A stretch of 64,000 nucleotides of DNA from Globodera rostochiensis. Lineage: Eukaryota; Nematoda; Chromadorea; Rhabditida; Heteroderidae. A program made the translations under genes and the position numbers. Every line of letters begins with the position of its first letter. Position 1 is the first letter of the stretch. Location of the stretch: assembly GCA_018350325.1 (NCBI GenBank), contig JAEVLN010000016.1:2035682-2099681 (forward strand), in the 5' to 3' direction. The notes beneath the pieces were generated by a model. That model ran no database searches. It was not told the DNA's origin and saw nothing but the letters and a program-made list of their open reading frames with translations. Of the stretch, positions 10,830 through 24,380 are shown one piece after another.

Positions 10830-13460
10830 GGGTTTAGTAAACTTAAGTTTACTGTTAAATAATGAATCTTTGGCTAACGAATTGTGTTTAACGTACTTAT
10901 GTAGAATACCAAAAAAGAAAAAACGTGTTCTGCAAAATGTAAATTATTATTCATCTAAAACTACGAGCAGATAACATTTTGATTTATATTTTTATTCATT
11001 GTTCTTTAACTTGCAAAGTATACTTATTTGTAAATTAATTTTATTTAAAAGGGCATAATTTGGAAATTTCAATATATTTATTTTTAATCGAATTCAAAGG
11101 TTCATTATTTTATGATTCTTGATAGTTTATTTATTTTAACAATTTCGCAATGAGTCTTTTTATACACGACTGTCACAAATGCCTGACACGATTTTTGAAG
11201 ATAGTCAGAGGAAAAACAACTCGACAGCGGCACACATTAAACAATTACATTCTTCAACCTCTTTTAATTGCTGGTTATCATTGTTATGGTCTATTTTAAA
11301 TAAGCAACAAGTTATGTCGAAGTCCAGGCCAGCAACTCTCCTGCTTTTATTATATTTAAAATTTTTTATTAAAGGAGAGCCTAATTTTTTAGCATTTTGT
11401 AATAAATTAAAGCCTTTTTGTAATTATAATTCTACATATTTTGTTTATAATTTTTATTTTAAACTGTCGACAAATCGATGTTAAAAACTGTATCTGTGGT
11501 TTACAGTTCGATTATATTAGCTTGAAATACATTTCTAATGGTCATTTAATTTTAGTAAATTTTTAAACTGAATTGCAGCTTCGTTAGGCAACGTATCTCA
11601 TTTTATAAGATAGGGATTTTTTATTTAATAATTAAATATTTTCATTAAAATTTTCGAAAATATTATTTTTTAAAGAACAAATATAGCGTTACATTTTGCT
11701 GACAAATTTATTTATTTTTTAATTTCTTATTCCACTTCGATGCATCACATTGGTGCAAAATGTGGCGAATTTTGCATATTTTTTGGCAATACCAAAAAAC
11801 CAATTGCACTTTTGAGTTCTTGATTAAAAATATAGTGCGACGCAAAGGAGCATTTTGAACAATTAGGGGCAATATAGATCAATGTTAAACTTTTTTGTTA
11901 ATTTAATTATAATTAAGGTATTGTTTACCATAGATTATTCTGTGATTTTAAATTACCGTATTTATATCACAATTAATATACGGTTATTTATATTTTAACA
12001 TTTTGTTTTTAAAATATTCTCATAACTCAATTGTTTTGCTTAATCATCGAATTTTTTGCACTGCTTACTTCATGTAATTAGTAATGTATGTCAATCGATG
12101 ATTTTTTTTAATTGCTTCGTGATATGTTCCAATCAGTAATAGCGTCAGCAGAAGAACTATTTTTTTAACAAACTTTTTTTAAATTAAATCTAACTATTGA
12201 TTAGGCTTTTTAATCTTAGCGGTTTCTTTTTTAATGGATTGTTGACTAAGCACCTTGTGGTGGAGAATTTGTCTTGTCGACAATTTCGTCTCGGCTCGTA
12301 TTTATACTCTTTTAATGTTAATTACTTTATTATATTTAATAATTTTGTATTTCGTAATAGCAAATTTTGGTTTTAAAATTTAATTAAAGTATCAATAGTT
12401 TTAATTTTTATACCTTTTTTGCTTTATTTATGTCTTCTGTTATAGTTTAAGTCCACTCCACTCAGAAAACTTGCACTGTTAGCTTGACGTTATTAATGAT
12501 AGATAACTGATGTCTTTTCTTATAATCTTGTTAACTAAAAATGATTTATATTATTAAATCTTTTTGGTTGTTTTATGAGAGATGAAGGTATTAGGGCATA
12601 TTAATTCAGTTTAATTTTATTGATGAACAATTATTCTTTTTGCGTAGCATGTGGATCGTGAAATTGTCCTCTATGTATCGAGATGGCTCGAAAACATATT
12701 AATTATTTTAAACATAACAAAAAAACTCAATGTTTTGAGACTCAAAAATTTAATCTTAATTCTTTATGTTTAAATATATTCTTAACAATTTTATAAATCA
12801 AATTATTTAAAAGGAATAAATATACACTTATTTATTTTTGGTGTCTAAATACATTGTCAAAAATGCTCTCAACAATTCCATTGGTCGAAGTTTTGTGGTA
12901 AATATTTAATTCTTTTTTATGCGTTATCCAAAAATGTTAAAATAATACGCAATAAGGCTTTAAATCTATTTAATTTGGTGGTATTATTTCAATTGATACT
13001 TTTTATATTCAAAAAAAAATGTTCTTCTATTATTTTAAATAAAAAATTGGTATTATTTAAATTAAAATTGTTTTACGCGTTGCGGTCAAATATTAATCTA
13101 TTTGTAATGAATGTATGTGATCAAATTTTTCAATTCCTCAAATTAAAACAAAGACCAAGCGAATTAATTGATTTCTTTTTAATTCGGATGAAATAATCAA
13201 TTCTTTTGTATTTAATGCAGAATATAGTATCCAACATTTAATAAACATTCTGATACATTCTTCTTCTCCAAGAATGCTTTTCAAAAAAATATTAAGTTTA
13301 TTCAAAAATGTTATTTAAAATGTATTGAATTTAATTTTTGTTTTTATGTTTACATGTTTGAATTTTATTTATTTATTTTAAAAATTAGAAAAGACGTTTT
13401 CCCGAATTAAATGTATATGCTAATTCTTTACTAAATATGTTTTTTCAACTTTTGTTTTGC
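10830..13460. other. AT-rich interval, one weak coding candidate
   Basis: No strongly supported gene. A plus frame at 11179-11484 starts with a true ATG (MPDTIFEDSQRKNNSTAAHI...) and its first 60 codons have a reasonable composition before turning Phe/Asn/Tyr-rich. It could contain a short exon, but I see no good splice-site pair. A small island at 12240-12300 is open on the plus strand but not called. Confidence 0.35.
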
Positions 13461-13464
13461 GCAG

Positions 13465-13620
13465 ATGGTTCATCAAATAGTGGTCCAAATTTTCTTATTG
13501 TCAAACGATGCTTACTCTCCTCTTCAAACAATACACAAAAGTGTTTTTGTGAATTTTAACAATTACTTATTGCGTAATAATTACAAGATATTTGAAAATA
13601 TGAGTTTAAAAAATACTTAA
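13465..13620 (+). CDS. Candidate exon after a strong splice acceptor
   Basis: A pyrimidine-rich acceptor (TTTTGTTTTGCGCAG) ends at 13464, immediately before an ATG. The ATG frame is open for 51 codons (MVHQIVVQIFLLSNDAYSPL...) to a stop at 13618-13620. A second frame after the same acceptor (GSSNSGPNFLIVKRCLLSSS...) is open for about 30 codons and looks equally natural. A GTGTTT donor is available near 13535. No family is recognised. The acceptor supports plus orientation. Confidence 0.4.
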   Translation: MVHQIVVQIFLLSNDAYSPLQTIHKSVFVNFNNYLLRNNYKIFENMSLKNT

Positions 13621-15985
13621 TTTTTTATTATCTTATTTACATTTTTACAAAAATTATAACATAATTTATGAAATAAGAAAGAGATAATAATCATTTTTTG
13701 ATCTTACATGTGTATATTACTAATTTATTTTTCGATATTCAAGCTAAATATTATACTCATTAATACTATATTAGTTGTTTTTTATATATAAATTTGCTAA
13801 AAGATTACATTTAATATAAAAGATAATTTTTCTAAGTGCACGTTATTATATTTTATATTTTGTTTTTATTTAGAGTTTTGTTTTTTAGTATAAGCATGTT
13901 AATAAAAAAACCACCTAAAGGAAATTGTAATTTTATTAATTTAAAGTTATTTAACCAGTTTATTTGAGTTTAATAAGCAAATTTTTTAAATTTTTCCAAA
14001 ATTGATTATTTGTTGTTTTTTTGGTCTGATATTTATTGAATATTTAATCGCCCGCACACGAATCTTAACCGAGAAGACGGAAAGTTGCGCAAGGTCTACA
14101 AGCATGTAAATGAAAATATGAAATTAATCTTTTATAAAAATTAATTTTCTGAATTTAAAAATTTAGATTTGCTCCTATTTGAGATTAATTAGTTCTAATT
14201 GGTTTAATTGTAAAGTTATTAATTACACGGATTACCAATGTTGTTTTGGGAGTTTTAGTATAGGATTTTGTTTTATAAAATTCGCCAAACAAGAGTCGAC
14301 TGAATACAGCGTAATTTATTCTTTTTTATTATAATATTAATAAAATTTAAATAGGCATCACATCTTTCCCAATTTGCACACATTGTAACTTGTACTAAAA
14401 TTCATCAATAAATAGCAAACTTTGCACTGATTGCTATTAAATAAAAACAATATTATGCAATTAAGTTTCGAATTTTTGAAATATATTTTGGAGGAAGTTA
14501 AGGATTTTAAATCCTTGAATTTTTTTATACAAATTAATTTCCCAATGTCTTGAGCATCTTTTTTCTGAGCGTCCTGTGAAACTGCTCTATGCCTTTGCAA
14601 AAGTCTTGTGCAAGTTTACAATAGTCTCTCTTATGTGATCCATTCCGAATCTAAATTTTATACTTTGTTATGTGATCATTTTAAAGTTATTCTTGGTTTA
14701 TGTTACGTTTCATGTTTTTTACGTCAAAATCATGTAATATGTTTTTTACATCAAAATATTATTTGCTTTATGGTTTGTTTCGCTACATTTTAAAGATTTT
14801 GGTTTGCATAAACTACGGTTTGCGTAAGGCAGCTTTAACTTGCTCGAAGCCAGTTATAAAATGTTTCTTTTCCTACTTTTTCTAAATTAAAAAGGGTAAA
14901 ACCTTTTCCATAAATTAATTATATTTTATTGTTAAGATATTTTTACGAATGTTACATTGCTATTTGCATTTATTTTGTAATTTAAGTATCATTTCTCACA
15001 ATTTGCCAATGTTATTTGGATTAAAATAATATTTCTATGTTAACAATCTTATTTATCTTAATAGTTATTTCATTTTTATTTAAAATTTTCTTTATTTTAC
15101 TTGTCTCTTTCAAAAGCTTGGCATTATATTGATGATTGATTTCAATAAAATTTCCCCACAAATAATTTCATTGCCCACTTTTTCGCACGCCGCAAACTTA
15201 TATTATTTTATCATTGTGAAAATAAAATTTTTATGTACATTTATTTTGGCATTTATAATTACTGAATTAAAATTTATTAATAATATTTAGAAGAAAAATT
15301 AAACATTTAATTATTTTCTACATGGTTGATAGAAACATCAATTTTTCGTTACTTTTTTGATAATGGATTATTGCTTTTTAGGTTTTTAATCGCACATTTT
15401 TATTAAAAAAATTATAAAAACATTTATTTCAATGCTTGCTTGCCATGAACATAAGATGCCTGATCGGAATTTTGTAATTTATTAGAAAGTTACATGGCAT
15501 TTAATTATACTATTAGGTAAGTTTTTAATTTATGATTCCAGGTTTTAGCCATTTAATAAAATTCTTGCCTTTTCCTGGTTTTGATATTTAGCATAAATGA
15601 ATAAGTTTTTTGCTCATACAAATGCATGACTTGTATTTTTAAATTACTACCGGGTGATCGAATTCGGCAATTCAGTTCTAATATTGATTCTTTAAGACTT
15701 TCCTACTAATTAGTCCAACAACATTGAACATTTGGATCAAAAAGATAAAAAAGTTAAATTTATAAAGAATTTATTAATCATTTTTTTGTTGTAAATGAGG
15801 TAATTACGGGACTAAAAACCTGCGTATCGTAATTTTTTGACCCGACTTGGACCCGAGCTCTTTTTAATAGATAATTAGCTTTTTCATATAATATTAGTAT
15901 AAATTCTAGTAATAAACATAGAATTTTATGTAACAATAATTATTAACTTAAGTTTAAAACTTTTTTATTTAAATTTGATATGCTT
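13621..15985. other. AT-rich interval with two unresolved islands
   Basis: At 14050-14107 a plus frame (RPHTNLNREDGKLRKVYKH, then GTAAATG donor) competes with a 39-codon minus ATG frame. At 14525-14600 a minus frame (QRHRAVSQDAQKKDAQDIGK...) looks coding but lacks a clear start. The remainder is AT-rich without visible features. Confidence 0.3.
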
Positions 15986-15987
15986 TA

Positions 15988-18900
15988 TAAATTTTTTAGT
16001 TACTTTTTTGAACATTTTATTTATTGAAGAAATAGTGTGCTAAAAAGAGAGAGTTCGACGGTTAGAGTAATTCGGTCATCAACGCACCCCATCTAATAAT
16101 TTTTTGTTACTTTTTAACCATTTTATTTTTTGAAGAAATAGTGTGCTAAAAAGAGATAGACGGTTAGAGTAATTCGGTCATGAACGCACCCCATCTAATA
16201 ATTTTTTAGTTACTTATTTGAACATTTTATTTTTGAAGAAATAGTGTGCTAAAAAGAGAGAGTCAGACGGTTAGACTAATTTAGTCATCAACACACCCCA
16301 TCTAATAATTTTTTAGTTACTTTTTTGAACATTTTATTTATTGATGAAATAGTGTGCTAAAAAGAGAAAGTTCGACGGTTAGAGTAATTCGGTAATCAAC
16401 GCACCCCATCTAATAATTTTTTAGTTACTTTTTGAACATTTTACTTTTTGAACATTTTTTTTTGAAGAAATAGTGTGCTAAAAAGAGAGAGTCAGACGGT
16501 TAGAGTAATTCGGTCATGAACGCACCCCATCTAATAATTTTTTAGTTACTTATTTGAACATTTTATTTTTGAAGAAATAGTGTGCTAAAAAGAGAGAGTC
16601 AGACGGTTAGACTAATTTAGTCATCAACACACCCCATCTAATAATTTTTTAGTTACTTTTTTGAACATTTTATTTATTGAAGAAATAGTGTGCTAAAAAG
16701 AGAATCGACGGTTAGAGTAATTCGGTAATCAACGCACACCATCTAATAATTTTTTGTTACTTTTTTAACCATTTTATTTTTTGAAGAAATAGTGTGCTAA
16801 AAAGAGAGAGTTAACGGTTAGAGTAATTCAGTCATCAACGCCCCCATCTAATAATTTTTTAGTTACTTTTTGAACATTTTACTTTTTGAACATTTTTTTT
16901 TGAAGAAATAGTGTGCTAAAAAGAGAGAGTTAGACGGTTAGAGTAATTCAGTCATCAACGCTCCCCATCTAATAATTTTTTAGTTACTTTTTGAACATTT
17001 TACTTTTTGAACATTTTTTTTTGAAGAAATAGTGTGCTAAAAAGAGAGAGTCAGACGGTTAGAGTAATTCGGTCATGAACGCACCCATCTAATAATTTTT
17101 TAGTTACTTATTTGAACATTTTATTTTTGAAGAAATAGTGTGCTAAAAAGAGAGAGTCAGACGGTTAGACTAATTTAGTCATCAACACACCCCATCTAAT
17201 AATTTTTTGTTACTTTTTTAACCATTTTATTTTTTGATGAAATAGTGTGCTAAAAAGAGAGAGTTAACGGTTAGAGTAATTCAGTCATCAACGCCCTCAT
17301 CTAATAATTTTTTAGTTACTTTTTGAACATTTTACTTTTTGAACATTTTTTTTTGAAGAAATAGTGTGCTAAAAAGAGAGTGTCAGACGATTAGACTAAT
17401 TTAGTCATCAACACACCCCATCTAATAATTTTTTAGTTACTTTTTTGAACATTTTACTTTTTGAACATTTTTTTTTGAAGAAATAGTGTGCTAAAAAGAG
17501 AGAGTCAGACGGTTAGACTAATTTAGTCATCAACACACCCCATCTAATAATTTTTTAGTTACTTTTTTGAACATTTTATTTATTGAAGAAATAGTGTGCT
17601 AAAAAGAGAAAGTTCGACGGTTAGAGTAATTCGGTAATCAACGCACCCCATCTAATAATTTTTTGTTACTTTTTTAACCATTTTATTTTTTGAAGAAATA
17701 GTGTGCTAAAAAGAGAGAGTTAACGGTTAGAGTAATTCAGTCATCAACGCCCCCATCTAATAATTTTTTAGTTACTTTTTGAACATTTTACTTTTTGAAC
17801 ATTTTTTTTTGAAGAAATAGTGTGCTAAAAAGAGAGAGTTAGACGGTTAGAGTAATTCAGTCATCAACGCTCCCCATCTAATAATTTTTTAGTTACTTAT
17901 TTGAACATTTTATTTTTGAAGAAATAGTGTGCTAAAAAGAGAGAGTCAGACGGTTAGACTAATTTAGTCATCAACACACCCCATCTAATAATTTTTTGTT
18001 ACTTTTTTAACCATTTTATTTTTTGATGAAATAGTGTGCTAAAAAGAGAGAGTTAACGGTGAGAGTAATTCAGTCATCAACGCCCCCATCTAATAATTTT
18101 TTAGTTACTTTTTGAACATTTTACTTTTTGAACATTTTTTTTTGAAGAAATAGTGTGCTAAAAAGAGAGTGTCAGACGATTAGACTAATTTAGTCATCAA
18201 CACACCCCATCTAATAATTTTTTAGTTACTTTTTTGAACATTTTACTTTTTGAACATTTTTTTTTGAAGAAATAGTGTGCTAAAAAGAGAGAGTCAGACG
18301 GTTAGAGTAATTCGGTCATGAACGCACCCCATCTAATAATTTTTTAGTTACTTATTTGAACATTTTATTTTTGAAGAAATAGTGTGCTAAAAAGAGAGAG
18401 TCAGACGGTTAGAGTAATTCGGTAATCAACGCACACCATCTAATAATTTTTTGTTACTTTTTTAACCATTTTATTTTTTGAAGAAATAGTGTGCTAAAAA
18501 GAGAGAGTTAACGGTTAGAGTAATTCAGTCATCAACGCCCCCATCTAATAATTTTTTAGTTACTTTTTGAACATTTTACTTTTTGAACATTTTTTTTGAA
18601 GAAATAGTGTGCTAAAAAGAGAGAGTCAGACGGTTAGAGTAATTCGGTCATGAACGCACCCATCTAATAATTTTTTAGTTACTTATTTGAACATTTTATT
18701 TTTGAAGAAATAGTGTGCTAAAAAGAGAGAGTCAGACGGTTAGACTAATTTAGTCATCAACACACCCCATCTAATAATTTTTTGTTACTTTTTTAACCAT
18801 TTTATTTTTTGATGAAATAGTGTGCTAAAAAGAGAGAGTTAACGGTTAGAGTGATTCAGTCATCAACGCCCCCATCTAATAATTTTTTAGTTACTTTTTG

Positions 18901-21637
18901 AACATTTTACTTTTTGAACATTTTTTTTTGAAGAAATAGTGTGCTAAAAAGAGAGTGTCAGACGATTAGACTAATTTAGTCATCAACACACCCCATCTAA
19001 TAATTTTTTAGTTACTTTTTTGAACATTTTACTTTTTGAACATTTTTTTTTGAAGAAATAGTGTGCTAAAAAGAGAGAGCCAGACGGTTAGAGTAATTCG
19101 GTCATGAACGCACCCCATCTAATAATTTTTTAGTTACTTATTTGAACATTTTATTTTTGAAGAAATAGTGTGCTAAAAAGAGAGAGTCAGACGGTTAGAG
19201 TAATTCGGTAATCAACGCACACCATCTAATAATTTTTTGTTACTTTTTTAACCATTTTATTTTTTGAAGAAATAGTGTGCTAAAAAGAGAGAGTTAACGG
19301 TTAGAGTAATTCAGTCATCAACGCCCCCATCTAATAATTTTTTAGTTACTTTTTGAACATTTTACTTTTTGAACATTTTTTTTGAAGAAATAGTGTGCTA
19401 AAAAGAGAGAGTCAGACGGTTAGAGTAATTCGGTCATGAACGCACCCATCTAATAATTTTTTAGTTACTTATTTGAACATTTTATTTTTGAAGAAATAGT
19501 GTGCTAAAAAGAGAGAGTCAGACGGTTAGACTAATTTAGTCATCAACACACCCCATCTAATAATTTTTTGTTACTTTTTTAACCATTTTATTTTTTGATG
19601 AAATAGTGTGCTAAAAAGAGAGAGTTAACGGTTAGAGTGATTCAGTCATCAACGCCCCCATCTAATAATTTTTTAGTTACTTTTTGAACATTTTATTTTT
19701 GAAGAAATAATGTGCTAAAAAGAGAGTGTCAGACGATTAGACTAATTTAGTCATCAACACACCCCATCTAATAATTTTTTAGTTACTTTTTTGAACATTT
19801 TATTTATTGAAGAAATAGTGTGCTAAAAAGAGAAAGTTCGACGGTTAGAGTAATTTGGTCATCAACGCACCCCATCTAATAATTTTTTAGTTACTTATTT
19901 GAACATTTTATTTTTGAAGAAATATGTGCTAAAAAGAGAGTGTCAGACGATTAGAGTAATTTGGTCATCAACGCACCCCATCTAAAATTTTTTAGAGAAA
20001 TAGTGTGCTAAAAAGAGAGAGTCAGGCGGTTAGAGTAATTTGATCATCAACACACCCCATATAATAATTTTTTAGTTACTTTTTTGAACATTTTATTTTT
20101 TGAAGAATCGTGCTAAAAAGAGAGAGTCAGAGACGGTAAGAGTAATTTGGTCATCAACGCACCCCATCTAATAATTTTTTAGTTACTTATTTGAACATTT
20201 TATTTTTGAAGAAATAATGTGCTAAAAAGAGAGTGTCAGACGATTAGACTAATTTATTCATCAACACACCCCATCTAATAATTTTTTAGTTACTTTTTTG
20301 AACATTTTATTTATTGAAGAAATAGTGTGCTAAAAAGAGAAAGTTCGACGGTTAGAGTAATTTGGTCATCAACGCACCCCATCTAATAATTTTTTAGTTA
20401 CTTATTTGAACATTTTATTTATTGAAGAAATAGTGTGCTAAAAAGAGAAAGTTCGACGGTTAGAGTAATTTGGTCATCAACGCACCCCATCTAATAATTT
20501 TTTAGTTACTTTTTGAACATTTTAATTTTTGAAGAAATAGTGTGTAAAAAGAGAGAGTCAGACGGTTAGAGTAATTTGGTCATCACGCACCCCATCTAAT
20601 AATTTTTTTAGTTATTTTTTTTAAGATTTTATTTTTTGAAGAAATAGTGTGCTAAAAAGAGAAAGTCAGACGGTTAGAGTAATTTGTTCATCAACGCACC
20701 CCATCTAATAATTTTTTAGTTACTTATTTGAACATTTTATTTTTGAAGAAATAATGTGCTAAAAAGAGAGTGTCAGACGATTAGACTAATTTAGTCATCA
20801 ACACACCCCATCTAATAATTTTTTAGTTACTTTTTTGAACATTTTATTTATTTAAGAAATAGTGTGCTAAAAAGAGAGTGTCAGACGATTAGACTAATTT
20901 AGTCATCAACACACCCCGTCTAATAATTTTTTAGTTATTTTTTGAACATTTTATTTATTGAAGAAATATGTGCTAAAAAGAGAGTGTCAGACGATTAGAG
21001 TAATTTGGTCATCAACGCACCCCATCTAAAATTTTTTAGAGAAATAGTGTGCTAAAAAGAGAGAGTCAGGCGGTTAGAGTAATTTGTTCATCAACGCACC
21101 CCATCTAATAATTTTTTAGTTACTTATTTGAACATTTTATTTTTGAAGAAATAATGTGCTAAAAAGAGAGTGTCAGACGATTAGACTAATTTAGTCATCA
21201 ACACACCCCATCTAATAATTTTTTAGTTACTTATTTGAACATTTTATTTTTGAAGAAATAATGTGCTAAAAAGAGAGTGTCAGACGATTAGACTAATTTA
21301 GTCATCAACACACCCCGTCTAATAATTTTTTAGTTATTTTTTGAACATTTTATTTATTGAAGAAATAGTGTGCTAAAAAGAGAAAGTTCGACGGTTAGAG
21401 TAATTTGGTCATCAACGCACCCCATCTAATAATTTTTTAGTTACTTTTTAGAACATTTTATTTTTTGAAGAAATAGTGTGCTAAAAAGAGAGAGTCAGAC
21501 GGTTAGAGTAATTTGGTCATCAACGCACCCCATCTAAAATTTTTTAGTTACTTTTTGAACATTTTTTTTGAAGAAATTGTGTGCTAACAAGAGAGAGTCA
21601 GACGGTTAGAGTAATTTAGTCATCAACGCACCCAATC
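15988..21637. repeat. Satellite array B (~5.65 kb, ~52 copies of ~108 bp)
   Basis: A long tandem array of the unit described at 1792-2476. Each copy contains a CATCTAATAATTTTT block, an AGTTACTTTTTGAACATT block, a GAAGAAATAGTGTGCTAAAA block and a GACGGTTAGAGTAATT block. Several variant monomers occur: one with a duplicated ACTTTTTGAACATTTT segment, one with TTAACCATTTTATTTTTTGA, one with GATTAGACTAATTTAGTCAT and one shortened by about 35 bp (around 19981-20015 and 21026-21060). No ORF of note. The unit is not interspersed with unique spacers, so it is a satellite rather than a CRISPR-like array. Confidence 0.95.
16900..19740. repeat. Higher-order repeat (~787-bp period) inside satellite array B
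   Basis: Marker monomers recur at constant spacing. The junction that precedes the ACTTATTTGAACATT monomer lies at about 17080, 17868, 18655 and 19441 (steps 788, 787, 786). The TTTTTTGATGAAATAG variant lies at about 17231, 18020, 18806 and 19592. About seven monomers therefore form one higher-order unit, amplified roughly 3.5-4 times with very high identity. The outer parts of the array lack this order. Confidence 0.82.
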
Positions 21638-21639
21638 TT

Positions 21640-22425
21640 ATATTGGCTATAATCAGATTAAAACAAATAATTGGAACATAATATGCCATCTATTTCTATC
21701 TTACAAATAAGCTGAAAATTACTTATTACTAACAGCATGTTATTCAAAAATCACATCTTACAACTTCTTTTCTACATGAATACAAAAATTGTTTTAATTT
21801 ATATCTAAATAAATGCAATAATTGTTAAATATCTTCTGTTGAATTAACAATATTTTGTGAAAATATAGGAAAATTGGAAACCATAATTTAACATATGCTT
21901 TTCAATAGAATCAAGGGGTGGCCACGAAATGGAAAAAAAGATCGTCTTTAAAGAATTTTAGTATAAAACGTTTACCAAATCAACAAAATCACTTTATTAA
22001 AACTGTAAAGCTGAAAGCATAATAATAATTATCATAAAATGTTTAAAGTTTTGTTTAAAATTGACACAGACGAGAACAGATTTATCTCATCAATGTTATA
22101 CAAAATAATACTCCAAGACTTCAGCTTATGGCCATAAAAAGACACAAAATTATTAGGTAAAAAATACAAAAAAAAAATCAATTAAAATATTTTTTTAATC
22201 AAATGAGCCGCCGAGGGCCTATACAGGGTAGGCCATAACAATTGTTGGCAAGATGGCCTCCCGAAAACAGCCACAAAATGAATGGAAAGCGTTACCGAGT
22301 TAATTTAATGATTTTTTACAATAAATTAATATAATATTTTAAGAAGTTGCGAAATTATATTTAATCTGTAGAAATTTGTGTTTTTAAAGAAGACGTTGTA
22401 CATGAAAGAACAAACAAAAAAATTA
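21640..22425. other. Intergenic segment with transposon-end-like motif
   Basis: AT-rich sequence. At 22220-22260 a TACAGGGTAGGCCATAACAA motif resembles the TA-flanked terminus of Tc1/mariner-like elements. A GGGGTGGCCACGAAATGG block lies at 21915-21935. No matching inverted partner was found, so these may be decayed ends. No gene is supported. Confidence 0.35.
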
Positions 22426-22426
22426 C

Positions 22427-22501
22427 AAGCCGCATAGCTGGGGAATGAAAGATTTCATAACCTCCAGAACGGTTTCTTCGACGACATGGTCAAAAATGCT
22501 G
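22427..22501 (-). CDS. Candidate C-terminal exon, minus strand
   Basis: After an ACATAG or CCATTTTTAG acceptor the minus frame reads FSIFDHVVEETVLEVMKSFI then PQLCGL and stop at 22427-22429. It is an amphipathic, typical protein composition. A plus-strand frame of about 58 codons from an ATG at 22445 is also open. Upstream minus exons would have to overlap the plus-strand candidate gene at 22630, which weakens the call. Confidence 0.28.
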
Positions 22502-22629
22502 AACTATGTGCTAAAAATGGCAAAATATGTGCTAAAAAATTGGAGATTTTTTAGGGGGTGTAAACTGGTCCAAATATTACAAATTTTACATTCGTCTAAG
22601 ATTATTTGCGCTTTTAATCCGTAATTCAG

Positions 22630-23058
22630 GTTCTACTCCATTCTTCAATCGGACTATGTCAGACGAAGAGGTAATTTGAGTTTATTTGCGAATTTTATAA
22701 ATACATAAATACGGTTATTTAATAATGTATAAAGGTATTTCTTGCATTTTAAGATTCACTTTTTGTTATGAACAGGATCAGCGCAAGATCAGGTTACGGC
22801 AAAGTTCAAAGTTCATCAGAAGCAAGTACAAATCTGTTTTAAATTTATCCTAATATCAAATTAATGCATAATATTTTTATATTCATTTTGATTTGCCAAT
22901 TGCTCACCGTTTATTTTTTGCTGCACTATGAACTATAAGAACATTATACCTATATTGAATTATATCTTTTGTTTATTATTTTATAGTCCCTTAATGTTCA
23001 CTTTGCTCGCGAACTCGCTCCCATTTTCATACCTGTAAAACTGAGTGGCACGTCTTGA
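22630..23058 (+). CDS. Possible small three-exon gene (~48 aa), unknown function
   Basis: An acceptor-like TAATTCAG ends at 22629, compatible with SL trans-splicing. The first ATG (22656) follows after 26 nt. Exon 1 codes MSDEE and ends at a GTAATT donor (22671). Exon 2 begins after GTTATGAACAG at 22776 and continues in frame DQRKIRLRQSSKFIRSKYKS, with possible donors after 22825 (GTACAA) or 22835 (GTTTTA). Exon 3 begins after TTTTATAG at 22987. With the second donor it reads SLNVHFARELAPIFIPVKLS and stops at 23056-23058. Basic, lacks a recognised domain. The alternative donor gives a different, shorter C-terminus. Confidence 0.42.
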
Positions 23059-23059
23059 T

Positions 23060-24375
23060 GTACCTTTTTAAGAATACCTTTACTTGCTATGTATTTGTTT
23101 AATATATTACAAATTAAAAGCAAAGCTAAATTTTTACCAATAAAAAAATAAACATATATTTTTTAAATAACATAAACCTAAAGTTATGAATTTAAAGGCT
23201 ACATACAAATTCAATATTAAATAAATTTAATTGATTGTTATGTTGCAAATTCATAAAACATTTTGTCCGCCTATCAAGGGAATTTTGGCAATTTTTAATG
23301 TTTAAACTTTAAAAAATCATAAATAATTATTGAAAACATTGCACACACGATTTAAAATTACATTAAAGGATTCAAAATCGAATAGATTTTTAACAATTTA
23401 TTCATTTGTAAACAAGAAATATATTTACATGGAATCCTTGCAGCATAAAGATTTTTTTAACATCCAAACAAACACTGAAATGTTACAAATTATAAACTTA
23501 AACACTGCAATATAAATTACTAAGATGAAAAAGCGAAAATGAAAAAACGATGAAAGATTAAAAAATGTTTGGCGGAACAGGAATTTTATATGGCTTTATT
23601 TTGGATTTACATAATATTTTTTGAACTAAGGTATGGACTTTTTAACGCCTGGAAATCTTTTTTTACAAGAAGATTAGCTCATTAAGTATATTAATGTACT
23701 ATATATCTAAATAAAAATCATTTTTTTAAAATTAATTTATTTTCAATCCTTATAAAATGGATTACCATTACTTGAATAAATCTTTAAAATGTTAGTGAAC
23801 GATATAAAATTCGTTTTATAGTTTAAATTAATTTATATAAATTTTTTAAAGAATTGCTTATATAAATTTTTTTACACAAATTTTTCAAAAATTTAAAATA
23901 TTATTTATATAAACTTAATTAAATATTAATTTGACCAATATTATTTAAAAAGCATAACTATTTTGGAATCAAAAATACGCTGCCCCTCGAAGAAGTTTGA
24001 GTCTAAGACTCTCAAAAGTTCCATGTAAAAGCCCAAATTATGGAAAGGCTTTATTAAACTTTTTTTAAAATGATTCACCTTTTTTTAAATTTTATTATTA
24101 TTTATTTTATATTATTAGTACATTGGTTCCAAATATTTTTTAATTGATATTGATAATTTTATTTTTATTTAAAAATTGTTTGAGTGAGCAAGAAGGGGCC
24201 AAAATAAAAAGTCCGAGAAGATCGCGACTCTTTCAATTAATCCTTCTGTAACGCCACATAGTCTGACATTTAATTTAAAAGATACTTAGACTTCTTTTTT
24301 CGAGTAAACATGATCATTTTTTTATTTTTGATGTTGATTTATTTTATATTAATTATTTGATTTCATTAAGATTAT
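23060..24375. other. AT-rich interval without supported gene
   Basis: Mostly AT-rich. A 61-codon plus frame at 23330-23515 (codon 1 is not ATG) has a somewhat protein-like composition but no splice or start support. Nothing else is seen. Confidence 0.45.
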
Positions 24376-24380
24376 TATTT

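Noticed and set aside
15988..21637. CRISPR-like array
   Set aside because: The whole 108-bp unit is repeated without unique spacers, and the context is eukaryotic. It is a satellite.
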